A DNA stretch of 64,000 nucleotides from Novosphingobium sp. SCN 66-18. GTDB taxonomy: Bacteria > Pseudomonadota > Alphaproteobacteria > Sphingomonadales > Sphingomonadaceae. Of this stretch, positions 34,442 to 42,113 are shown one piece after another (within the stretch, counting starts at the first letter, position 1; each line of letters starts with the position of its first letter). Under the pieces are notes generated by a model. That model did not search any database, was not told the DNA's origin, and saw only the letters and a program-made list of their open reading frames with translations. The translations under genes and the position numbers were made by a program. The stretch spans positions 1 through 64,000 of the forward strand of contig MEGD01000008.1 in assembly GCA_001725355.1 (NCBI GenBank), given 5' to 3'.

Positions 34442-34614
34442 ATACCTCTCCCGCTGCGCCCCGCACCGAGGCCGAGCGCCTGCTGGAAGAAAGCATCGCC
34501 AGCGTGCGCGAAGCCCTTGCCGGGCTGAAGTACGGTAACGTTTCGTTGACCGTGCATGAGGGTCGCGTCGTGCAGATCGACGTGACCGAGAAGAAGCGCC
34601 TCAAGCCCAACTGA
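34438..34614 (+). CDS. YezD-like (DUF2292) small protein
   Basis: A 58-residue protein starting at an ATG that overlaps the cysA stop (ATGA), so it is the fifth translated gene of the sulfate operon. Its core ([20 protein letters not shown], then EKKRL) matches the DUF2292/YezD small-protein family, which is frequently encoded beside sulfur-assimilation genes. Its biochemical function is not known to me. The family pattern of a short helix then three strands fits, with no cysteines and no signal peptide, so it should be cytoplasmic. A hairpin overlaps its stop codon. Confidence 0.85.
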   Translation: MNTSPAAPRTEAERLLEESIASVREALAGLKYGNVSLTVHEGRVVQIDVTEKKRLKPN

Positions 34615-34619
34615 GGCGC
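34596..34619 (+). terminator. hairpin over the yezD-like stop codon
   Basis: GCGCCTCA (34596-34603) and TGAGGCGC (34612-34619) form a perfect 8-bp stem around the stop codon, followed by GTTCCCACCTTTCT. The T-tract is poor, so it may be a weak terminator or an mRNA-end stabiliser separating the sulfate operon from the downstream receptor. Confidence 0.5.
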
Positions 34620-34712
34620 GTTCCCACCTTTCTGCCGTTCCATCCGAATACCATTCGTTTCGTCACGCCAATAATCCGATCACACCGCCAACCGGACGAC
34701 TGGAGGCATCGT

Positions 34713-34730
34713 GATCCTGCAACAAGGATC
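34713..34730 (+). promoter_or_regulatory. hairpin occluding the Shine-Dalgarno of the second TonB receptor
   Basis: GATCCT (34713-34718), loop GCAACA and AGGATC (34725-34730) form a perfect stem. The ribosome-binding AAGGA at 34724-34728 lies mostly inside the 3' arm, six bases before the ATG at 34736. Translation may therefore depend on opening this stem. Confidence 0.4.
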
Positions 34731-34735
34731 CTAAG

Positions 34736-37255
34736 ATGTCCCGTGCTCTCCTGCTGGCGGGAGCCGCGCCCGTTGCGCTGCTCGCCGCTCCCGTTGCGCT
34801 GCTCGCCGCTCCCGTACTCGCGCAAGAAGCGCCAGCCCCTGCGACGGCTGAGGCCGAAAGCGTTTCCGCCTCCGACAGCGAAAGCGCGGGCGGCAACGCC
34901 ATCATCGTCACGGCCCGCCGCCGTCAGGAAAACGTCCAGACCGTGCCGCTGGCGATCTCGGTGGTCGAAGCCGCCAAGCTCGACGCGCAGGGAACCTACA
35001 ACATTGCGCGTCTGACCCAGATACAGCCCACGCTGCAGTTCTATTCGCAGAACCCGCGCAACACTTTCATCAACATTCGCGGCATCGGCGCCCCGTTCGG
35101 CCTGACGAACGACGGCTTCGAACAGGGCGTGGGCATCTACATCGACGATGTCTATTACAACCGTATCGCCTCGGCGACGCTCGACTTCGTCGACGTGGAA
35201 CAGATCGAAACCCTGCGCGGGCCGCAGGGCACGCTCTATGGCAAGAACACCACCGCCGGCGCGATCAACATCACCACGCGGCCGCCCAGCTTCGACTTTG
35301 AAGGCAAGGCCGAAATCTCACTCGGCAACCTGAACTTCAAGCAGGGCAAGGCCTCGATCTCCGGCCCGCTGTCCGACAAGCTGGCTGCGCGCATCAGTGT
35401 TACCACGACCAGCCGGCGCGGCACGCTGTTCGATACCTACAGCAACACCTGGATCCAGTCGCAGGACAATATCGGCCTGCGCGGATCGCTGCTGTGGAAG
35501 CCGACGTCGAGCCTCAACGTCACCCTGTCGGGCGACTGGAACCTGCAGGACCCTATCTGTTGCGCGTTCGCCTATGGCGGCTATGGCCCCACGCAGCGGG
35601 CGACGAACCGCCAGTATCCCGCGCTGATTTCGTATTTTCCGGGATACCGGGTGCCCAGCACCAATCCCTATGACCGCCTGACCGACGCCGATGCCGCGCT
35701 GTCCGCGCGCAACGAGCATGGCGGCGTTTCGGCCAAGGCGGTGTGGGACATCGATCCCGACAACACGCTGACCTCGATCACGGCGTGGCGCTATTGGGAC
35801 TGGAGTCCGGCCAATGACCGCGATTACACCGGCCTTGCCGTCTATACCAAGGTCAACAACCCCACGAAGCAGAACCAGTACACGCAGGAGTTCCGCTTCA
35901 ACCACAAGGGCAAGGGCTACGATTTCGTGGTCGGCCTGTTCGGATTCCATCAGGATATCCACACCAGCGGCATCCAGCAGACCGGACCGGCCGCGAGCAA
36001 GTGGCTGCTCAACCCGACCAGCGCGCTGTCGAACAACCCGGCGGTGCTGAACAACCTTGTCGCCATCAACGACATCCGGCTGAACAACACCAGCCTTGCC
36101 GCCTATGCCAAGCTGAACTGGGACATTACCGACGCCTTCACCGTCTCGCCGGGCTTCCGCGTCAACTACGACAAGAAGGACGGCCTTTATAACTCGGTCG
36201 TCACGGGCACGGCATCGGACGGAACGCGGCAGGTGGTCTCGGCGGTCCCCGGATCGCCGTACTACAACGATCCGTGGACGGCGGCGCAGCGCGGCATTCA
36301 GGCGTCGCAGTTCTTCGAACCGAAGTTCAGCGCCTGGAACGTCTCGTATGACGTCAACCTGCGCTACAAGGTGGCCCGGGACATCAACGTCTATGCCACC
36401 TACGCGCGTTCGTTCAAGACCGGCGGCATCAACCTGAACGGCGTGCCGGCCGATGCCAACGGCGCACCGATCCAGGCGGCGGCCACGATCAAGCCGGAAA
36501 AGGTCGATCACTTCGAAATCGGCTTCAAGAGCCAGTTCTGGGATCGCCGCGCGACGTTCAACGTCACCGGCTTCTGGACCAACATCAAGAACTTCCAGGC
36601 CAACGTCAGCAACGGGCAGTTCGGCACGGTGCGCGGCTATCTGGCGAACGCGGACAAGGTGCGCACGCGCGGCGTGGAGGCCGATTTCTCGATCCGCCCG
36701 AGCGATCGCTTCTCGGCCTATGTCAACGGCGCCTTTACCGACGCCAAATACGTGAAGTTCTGTGACGCGCCGCCTCCGCCGGAGCTTTCCGGGGGCTCCA
36801 GCACCGGGATCGTCGCGACAGGCAAGTGCAGCTATACCGGCACGATCGCCGCACCGGGTCAGGTGGGCAACAGCCCGCCGTTCGTGGATGCCTCCGGTCA
36901 GGTCTTGCCCGGCGTATCGAAGTGGGCCTTCGCCTGGGGCGCCGAAGTGAACCAGCCGGCCAAGGTGTTCGGCGAGGAAGGGCAGTTCTATATCGGATAC
37001 GATGCCAGCTATCGTTCGCGCTGGTCGTCCAATCCCACGCCCTCGATCTACACCTGGGTCAACGGCTATTCGATCCAGAACTTCCGCGGCGGTTTCCGTA
37101 CCGAAACGCTCGATGCCTTCCTGTGGGTGCGCAACGCGTTCGACCGGAACTACATCGACCTGCTGCTGGCCGGAACGGGCGGCAACACGGGGCTGATCGC
37201 CGCGCAGGTCGGCGATCCGCGCACGTTTGGCGGAACCATCCGTCTGAAGTTCTGA
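34736..37255 (+). CDS. TonB-dependent outer-membrane receptor beside the sulfate operon
   Basis: An 839-residue receptor. A signal peptide with an in-frame duplication (PVALLAAPVALLAAPVLAQ) ends at about residue 29. The TonB-box/plug start is IIVTARRRQENVQTVPLAI. The plug motifs are FINIRGIGAPFG and LRGPQGTLYGKNTTAGAIN, and the barrel runs to the C-terminal GGTIRLKF. It follows the sulfate-uptake operon by 121 bp on the same strand. This suggests that it imports a sulfur-containing organic compound, as sphingomonads often pair such receptors with sulfur genes; the ligand itself is not readable. A Shine-Dalgarno-occluding hairpin precedes it. Confidence 0.96.
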   Translation: MSRALLLAGAAPVALLAAPVALLAAPVLAQEAPAPATAEAESVSASDSESAGGNAIIVTARRRQENVQTVPLAISVVEAAKLDAQGTYNIARLTQIQPTLQFYSQNPRNTFINIRGIGAPFGLTNDGFEQGVGIYIDDVYYNRIASATLDFVDVEQIETLRGPQGTLYGKNTTAGAINITTRPPSFDFEGKAEISLGNLNFKQGKASISGPLSDKLAARISVTTTSRRGTLFDTYSNTWIQSQDNIGLRGSLLWKPTSSLNVTLSGDWNLQDPICCAFAYGGYGPTQRATNRQYPALISYFPGYRVPSTNPYDRLTDADAALSARNEHGGVSAKAVWDIDPDNTLTSITAWRYWDWSPANDRDYTGLAVYTKVNNPTKQNQYTQEFRFNHKGKGYDFVVGLFGFHQDIHTSGIQQTGPAASKWLLNPTSALSNNPAVLNNLVAINDIRLNNTSLAAYAKLNWDITDAFTVSPGFRVNYDKKDGLYNSVVTGTASDGTRQVVSAVPGSPYYNDPWTAAQRGIQASQFFEPKFSAWNVSYDVNLRYKVARDINVYATYARSFKTGGINLNGVPADANGAPIQAAATIKPEKVDHFEIGFKSQFWDRRATFNVTGFWTNIKNFQANVSNGQFGTVRGYLANADKVRTRGVEADFSIRPSDRFSAYVNGAFTDAKYVKFCDAPPPPELSGGSSTGIVATGKCSYTGTIAAPGQVGNSPPFVDASGQVLPGVSKWAFAWGAEVNQPAKVFGEEGQFYIGYDASYRSRWSSNPTPSIYTWVNGYSIQNFRGGFRTETLDAFLWVRNAFDRNYIDLLLAGTGGNTGLIAAQVGDPRTFGGTIRLKF
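34769..34810 (+). repeat. 21-bp tandem duplication in a signal-peptide coding region
   Basis: Two perfect 21-bp units (34769-34789 and 34790-34810) encode PVALLAA twice in the signal peptide of the TonB receptor. A third partial unit (CCCGT) follows. In-frame units could expand or contract without breaking the gene. Confidence 0.85.
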
Positions 37256-37268
37256 CCTTTTGCGCGGG

Positions 37269-37306
37269 GGCAAGCCGGCGGTTCCTTCCAGGTCCGCCGG
37301 CTTGCC
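37269..37306. terminator. hairpin between convergent genes
   Basis: A perfect 13-bp stem (GGCAAGCCGGCGG at 37269-37281, CCGCCGGCTTGCC at 37294-37306) lies between the TonB receptor and the convergent AIM24-type gene. There is no T-tract on either side, so termination may be Rho-assisted or the stem may only protect mRNA ends. Confidence 0.55.
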
Positions 37307-37315
37307 CTGCGCGTC

Positions 37316-38149
37316 TCAGTTATTCCCGTCGATGAAATCGCCCAGCGCGCCAAGGACCGAGCCTTCGCCCCGGTTCTGGCCGCCCCGGCTGCCCGATGCC
37401 GCCAGCATCCGCCCCGCCAGACGGGCGAAGGGCAGGGATTGTATCCAGACCTTGCCCGGCCCGGTCAGCCGCGCGAAGAACAGGCCTTCGCCGCCGAACA
37501 GCACGCTGCGCACGCCGCCCGCCGTCACCAGATCGAAATCGATTCCCTGCGTGTAGGCGGCAAGGCAGCCGGTATCGACGTGCAACTGCTCGCCCGGGCC
37601 AAGTTCGCGCTCGACCAGCGTGCCGCCCATCTGCACGAAGACCCAGCCATCGCCATCCAGCTTCTGCATGATGAAGCCTTCGCCGCCGAACAGGCCGGTC
37701 ATCACCCGGCGCTGAAAGGCCACGCCGATCGACACGCCGCGCGCGGCGGCGAGGAAGCTGTCCTTCTGGCAGATCAGCGTGCCGCCTACGTCGGACAGCT
37801 TGATCGGCAGGATCGAACCCGGCGTGGGAGAGGCGAAGGCGACGCGCGCCTTGCCCTGGCCGTTGTGCGTGAAGACGGTGGTGAACAGGCTCTCGCCGGT
37901 GACAAGCCGCTTGCCCGCGCCCAGCAGCTTGCCCATGAAGCCGCCGTCACCGCCGCCGCTGCCATCGCCGAACACCGTGGACATGCCGATCGAGGCGTCC
38001 TTCCACACGAAGGCGCCCGCTTCGGCCACGGCGCTTTCGCCGGGGTCCAGCTCGATTTCCAGGAACTGCAGTTCCTGTCCCTTGATCTCGAAATCGATGT
38101 CGTCGGCCACGCTGGAGTTGCGGGCGTGGTGCCACGGGCTGTTTGCCAT
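37316..38149 (-). CDS. AIM24-type (TIGR00266 family) protein
   Basis: A 277-residue cytoplasmic beta-rich protein of the TIGR00266/AIM24 family, whose role is unknown in bacteria (the yeast homologue is a mitochondrial inner-membrane organiser). Characteristic features are a glycine-rich fold with FEIKGQELQFLEIELDPGES at the start, SVFGDGSGGGDGGFMGKLLG-type loops and repeated GGEGF/GGEGLFFARL segments. The ATG at 38149 has AGGAGGCC upstream on the minus strand. It appears monocistronic. Confidence 0.8.
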   Translation of the reverse strand: MANSPWHHARNSSVADDIDFEIKGQELQFLEIELDPGESAVAEAGAFVWKDASIGMSTVFGDGSGGGDGGFMGKLLGAGKRLVTGESLFTTVFTHNGQGKARVAFASPTPGSILPIKLSDVGGTLICQKDSFLAAARGVSIGVAFQRRVMTGLFGGEGFIMQKLDGDGWVFVQMGGTLVERELGPGEQLHVDTGCLAAYTQGIDFDLVTAGGVRSVLFGGEGLFFARLTGPGKVWIQSLPFARLAGRMLAASGSRGGQNRGEGSVLGALGDFIDGNN

Positions 38150-38226
38150 GGAGGCCTCCTTGCAATGAAGGCGCGAAGATAGCCCCTGAACCGCGATGGT
38201 ACAGTGACGAATTGCTCTGTCGGCGA

Positions 38227-40266
38227 TCAGGCGGGTGGCGTTGGCGCTTCGGCCGCGGCCAGCGCAAAGGCCGCCGTTTCCTCCAGCGGCGGCGCAAGGT
38301 GGAAGCCCTGGCCGAACGTACAGCCCATGCTTTGCAGCATCCGGTCCTGCTCCGATGATTCGATGCCTTCGGCCACCACGGTCAGGCCCAGCTTGCCGGC
38401 CAGATCGAGAATGGTCTGGATGATGTCGCGGCTCTTGGGATCGTCGATCGACGCGGTGAAGGAGCGGTCGATCTTGAGCGAATCGAACGGCAGATTCTTC
38501 AGGTAGCTGAGCGAGGAATAGCCGGTGCCGAAATCGTCGAGGCTGGTCTGCACCCCCCAGGCGCGGATTTCCTCCAGCACGGCCCGCGTGCGCGCGGCAT
38601 CGATGATGGCCACGCCTTCGGTCACTTCCAGCTTGAGGCAGCGCGGCGGCAATCCGCTGTCCGCGATCGCGCGGCGCACGCTTTGCGTGAAATCGGGCTG
38701 GAGAAATTGCTGCGGGGCGATGTTGACGCTGACGAACGGACGATTGTGCGCCGGCAACTGCTGATGGAGCCGCGCGAGCGCGGTGCAGGCCTGCCGCATG
38801 ACCCAATCGCCGATGAACACGATCAGGCCGCTCGCCTCCGCCGCCGGGATGAAGGCATCCGGCGATAATGTGCCCCGGGTCGGATGCGCCCAGCGGATCA
38901 GTGCCTCGAAACCCAGCAGATACGGGGTTTCGCCAAGGCAGAAAATCGGCTGGTAGAACAGCAGGAACTGGTTCTCGCGGATCGCTTCGCGCAGTTCGCG
39001 CTCCAGCGCCATGCGCCGGCGCACGTCGCTGCCCAGGGCATCGGTGAAGGTGACGATCCGGTCCCGCCCGGCGCCCTTGGCTTCGTACATGGCAAGGTCC
39101 GCGTCGCGGCGGATCTGCTCGATCGAGGTATAGTCGCCGCCGCCGTGGGCAATGCCGATCGATGCCCCCACCGATACCATCTCGCCATCGATCGGCATCG
39201 GTTCGCGCAGGGTGGCCAGCAGGCGGTTGGCGAGGAATTCGGGGAGGCGTTTGTCCGCGAGCATGTCCATCAGGATGACGAACTCGTCACCGCCCACCCG
39301 CGCCAGGGTGATGCGCGGGGAGGGGCCGGGCCAGCCGTGCTTGCCGCGTGTTCCAGCGACAACCCGGTTGAAGCGCCGGGCCACCTCGATCAGCAGCGCA
39401 TCGCCGGCGTGGTGCCCGTGCTTGTCGTTCACCGCCTTGAAGCCATCCAGATCGATGACCATCATCGCCAGATCCTTGCCCGACCGCTGGAGCCGGGCGA
39501 AGGCGGCGCGGGCGCGCTCGTCCAGCAGCACGCGGTTGGGAAGGCCGGTCATTGCATCGTGCCGGGCCTCGTGCAGCAATGTCGTCCGGGCGCGCTCACG
39601 TTCCACCACGCGCGCCAGCTGCGTGCTGGCCTGGGTCACGGTCAGCAGGATGTTGTCCTTGTCCACCAGCGGGCGGCGCGAAAAGAACTCCATCACCGCC
39701 ACCAGTTCGTCGCCCACCAGCACTGGGAAGGCGCAGGCCGATTGCAGGCCGGATTCAAGCGCCAGATCGCGGCGCGGAAACCACTTGTCTTCCGCCATCT
39801 GGTCGATCCAGTGCGGATGCCGGTCGCGCAGCACCCTTCCGGGCAGGTCACCACCGTCTTGCAGGATTTGGCGCCGCGAAGCGTCCATGATCGGGCGGAA
39901 TCGGTCGGGTTCGGCGGCATAGGTGATGCGGGCCTGCGGGCGTGCCTTGCCTTCAAGATCGATGCGATAGGCGTGGCCCACGTCCCAGTTCATGTGCGCG
40001 CAGATTTCGGCCAGCGCGATGCCCAGCGCGGCCTTGAAGTCGCTCGACTGGTTGGAGGCGTCGGTAATCCGCTGAAGCAGGGCGAGGCGGACCTGGTTCT
40101 CGTACAGATCGCGCCAGCTCCGCTCGGCGACCGCTTCGGCCTCGATCCGCGCCTTGCGCTCGCGTTCGAGCAGGTGGCGCAGATGATCGATCCGTTCGTT
40201 TGCCCGTTCGTCCGCGGTGCCCGTTTCCGGTGTGGGAAAGACCATGTGTTTCATGATGCCCGGCAT
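38227..40266 (-). CDS. GAF-GGDEF-EAL cyclic-di-GMP enzyme
   Basis: A 679-residue soluble signalling protein. A short coiled-coil start (LERERKARIEAEAVAERSW) precedes a GAF-like sensor domain (about 55-205), a diguanylate-cyclase domain (MTGLPNRVLLDERARAAF, VIDLDGFKAVNDKHGH, ARVGGDEFVILMD) and an EAL phosphodiesterase domain (GFEALIRWAHPTRG, VSVNIAPQQFLQ, LDDFGTGYSSLSYLKNLPF, VVAEGIES). Both GGDEF and EAL catalytic motifs are intact. The inhibitory I-site RxxD is absent before GGDEF (sequence ITLA). It can in principle make and break c-di-GMP, with the GAF domain setting the balance. No membrane segment is seen. Another ATG at 40254 is equally possible. Confidence 0.93.
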   Translation of the reverse strand: MPGIMKHMVFPTPETGTADERANERIDHLRHLLERERKARIEAEAVAERSWRDLYENQVRLALLQRITDASNQSSDFKAALGIALAEICAHMNWDVGHAYRIDLEGKARPQARITYAAEPDRFRPIMDASRRQILQDGGDLPGRVLRDRHPHWIDQMAEDKWFPRRDLALESGLQSACAFPVLVGDELVAVMEFFSRRPLVDKDNILLTVTQASTQLARVVERERARTTLLHEARHDAMTGLPNRVLLDERARAAFARLQRSGKDLAMMVIDLDGFKAVNDKHGHHAGDALLIEVARRFNRVVAGTRGKHGWPGPSPRITLARVGGDEFVILMDMLADKRLPEFLANRLLATLREPMPIDGEMVSVGASIGIAHGGGDYTSIEQIRRDADLAMYEAKGAGRDRIVTFTDALGSDVRRRMALERELREAIRENQFLLFYQPIFCLGETPYLLGFEALIRWAHPTRGTLSPDAFIPAAEASGLIVFIGDWVMRQACTALARLHQQLPAHNRPFVSVNIAPQQFLQPDFTQSVRRAIADSGLPPRCLKLEVTEGVAIIDAARTRAVLEEIRAWGVQTSLDDFGTGYSSLSYLKNLPFDSLKIDRSFTASIDDPKSRDIIQTILDLAGKLGLTVVAEGIESSEQDRMLQSMGCTFGQGFHLAPPLEETAAFALAAAEAPTPPA

Positions 40267-40487
40267 ATCCGGACAGGCTCGACCACGATCGCCAGGTGCG
40301 GCAAGGGGGCGGGAATGAGAACGGTCATGAAGGCCTCATCGGCTTAACGGGTGCCTCCGCTGTCTGGCAGGCAAAGCCATCGATCCGGTGAAATGGAAGG
40401 GACGGGCGGTCCCCTAGAGGCCGTTAACCCTGCGGCAGCGTTGTTCTTCGCTGGCGCGGATCGAAAGGCTGCTGTTATGGCGCGCGC

Positions 40488-41126
40488 ATGGCGACAACCG
40501 CTTCCTCCTCGCTATCGACGCCCGAACGCCTGCTGGCCGCCGCGGAACGGATCGTCGTGCAGGAGGGTATCCATGCCCTGACGGTGCGGGGCATTGCCGA
40601 TGCGGCGGGGGTCAACTCCGCGCTGGTGCGCTATCATTTCGGCGATGTGGACGGGCTGTTGCGCGATCTGGCGCTGCGCAACGCGGCGCGGATTGCCGAT
40701 GCCCGAACCGGCATGCTGGATGCTCTGGAGCGAAAGGGCGGGGCCGACTTTCCCGCCGTTGTCGATGCGCTTGTCGTGCCGCTGTTCGCCTCTGCCGCCA
40801 TGACTCCCGGTTTCCGCGCGATCGTGGTGCTGGACGAGATGTTCTCGCGCGCGGCGGGCAGCATTCACGAGCAGATATGGAGCCTGTTCGCCGAGGGCGT
40901 CGATCGCGTCACGCGGATGCTGTCCGCCTGCCAGCCCGATGGCGATGCGGTGACTCTTGCCTGGCGTATCCGCTTCGTCACCGCCGCCGCGCTGGATATT
41001 CCGCCGCGCGATGGCGATCGCTTCCCGCAAGGGGAAAGACGCTCTGCCTATGGCGATGACGGGGATGGCGAGCGGCTGGAACGGTTCCGCTGCTTTGCCC
41101 GCGATGCGCTGAACCTAGCCCGCTGA
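40488..41126 (+). CDS. TetR-family transcriptional regulator
   Basis: A 212-residue repressor-type protein. The N-terminal helix-turn-helix (RLLAAAERIVVQEGIHALTV, then RGIADAAGVNSALVRYHFGD) is canonical. The C-terminal ligand domain is not assignable to a known effector. It stands between the divergent GGDEF-EAL gene and the convergent second TetR gene, so its target may be itself or the GGDEF-EAL promoter. Confidence 0.88.
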   Translation: MATTASSSLSTPERLLAAAERIVVQEGIHALTVRGIADAAGVNSALVRYHFGDVDGLLRDLALRNAARIADARTGMLDALERKGGADFPAVVDALVVPLFASAAMTPGFRAIVVLDEMFSRAAGSIHEQIWSLFAEGVDRVTRMLSACQPDGDAVTLAWRIRFVTAAALDIPPRDGDRFPQGERRSAYGDDGDGERLERFRCFARDALNLAR

Positions 41127-41134
41127 ACGCTAAC

Positions 41135-41884
41135 CTAGGCGTTGGAGGCGCTGGTGTTCGGGGCGACGGTTGCGATCCCGGAAAAGAAGAAATGGACATA
41201 TTTGCGCGACCATCGTTCATGCGCGGCCCTATCCCCGTTCTCCTCGGCGCGCGTGACGCGCGCATGTCCGACAAGTCCTTCCAGCCAGAATTCGGCTGCC
41301 GCTGCCGGATCGGGAATATGGATCAGGCCGGTGGCATTCGCTTGGTGGATCAACGCTTCGATGGCGACCAGCGAATGGCGGTAGATTGCGTTGCGGATTT
41401 CACCGCATTCGCCGTCACCTTCCTGATCCATCCAGTCGATCAGGCGTTCTTGCAGAATGCCATCGGGGGAAAGCAGCAGCGATAATACTTCGGTGCTGCG
41501 TGCGATGAACGCTTCCATCGGCGGAAGACCCGCGCCCATAGCCGTGATATGGGCGTGCTGTGCTTCGATGCGATGGCGCAGGAGCGCGCCCATAAGTTCC
41601 CGCTTGTTGGCAAAGCGGGAGTAGATCGTGGCCTTGCCGATATGCGCATGGCGGGCAACGCGATCAAAGGTGAAGCCTTCAAAGCCCTCGGCCAGAAGGA
41701 CTTCCCAGCTTGCCTCCAGAATCCGGCCGACGATCTGCTCCGCTTCCGCCGCGGACGGACGTCCACGGCGCACGGCGCGGCTTTCACTGCCTTCATCCGC
41801 GCAAGAGACGATCAGGTCGGTCGGCCTATCTGACTGTTCAGTGGCGGACGGCTTGCTGCCTTGCGAGCGCTTCGGCGACGTCAT
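41135..41884 (-). CDS. TetR-family regulator, likely repressor of the adjacent Emr-type pump
   Basis: A 249-residue regulator with an unusually long, polar N-terminal tail of about 45 residues before the DNA-binding domain (GRPSAAEAEQIVGRILEASW, then FTFDRVARHAHIGKATIYSR). The C-terminal domain is of the AcrR-like class. It lies downstream of, and on the same strand as, the three-gene efflux operon. A motif found upstream of it (GGAACGAAAACGG at 42100) recurs upstream of the pump operon (46386), which suggests it controls both. The start is the only upstream ATG. Confidence 0.85.
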   Translation of the reverse strand: MTSPKRSQGSKPSATEQSDRPTDLIVSCADEGSESRAVRRGRPSAAEAEQIVGRILEASWEVLLAEGFEGFTFDRVARHAHIGKATIYSRFANKRELMGALLRHRIEAQHAHITAMGAGLPPMEAFIARSTEVLSLLLSPDGILQERLIDWMDQEGDGECGEIRNAIYRHSLVAIEALIHQANATGLIHIPDPAAAAEFWLEGLVGHARVTRAEENGDRAAHERWSRKYVHFFFSGIATVAPNTSASNA

Positions 41885-42020
41885 ACTGTTGCATACCGAT
41901 GTCGCACGGGGTTTTTTCCGCCGCTCGGTCTGCCGCTGCGCGGTGAATGGGGCAGGACATTACCAGCCCCTCTTGATAGGCCTGCCAGAATCGGCGGCCA
42001 AAATCCGAAATCCAGTCCAT
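41838..42020 (-). CDS. possible small protein upstream of and overlapping the TetR gene
   Basis: A 60-residue open frame begins at an ATG at 42020 and ends inside the TetR coding region (47-bp overlap in a different frame). The product (MDWISDFGRRFWQAYQEG onward) has two cysteines (VMSCPIHR and KTPCDIG) and ordinary amino-acid composition. Unlike high-GC shadow frames it is not Arg/Pro/Ala dominated. An in-frame TTG at 42029 is an alternative start. No family is recognised. It may be a leader peptide coupled to the regulator or a chance frame. Confidence 0.3.
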   Translation of the reverse strand: MDWISDFGRRFWQAYQEGLVMSCPIHRAAADRAAEKTPCDIGMQQYDVAEALARQQAVRH

Positions 42021-42099
42021 CCGTCCCAAATCCTCGCCTTGATGGCGTTATGGGTACAGAGAGTGCCTTAGATTTGCGGTGAGTCAAGACGGTATAAAC

Positions 42100-42112
42100 G
42101 GAACGAAAACGG
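42100..42112. promoter_or_regulatory. candidate TetR operator, copy 1
   Basis: GGAACGAAAACGG, embedded in AAACGGAACGAAAACGG, sits between the efflux outer-membrane gene and the small ORF/TetR gene. It matches GGAACGAAACGG upstream of the pump operon apart from one extra A. Confidence 0.4.
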
Positions 42113-42113
42113 C

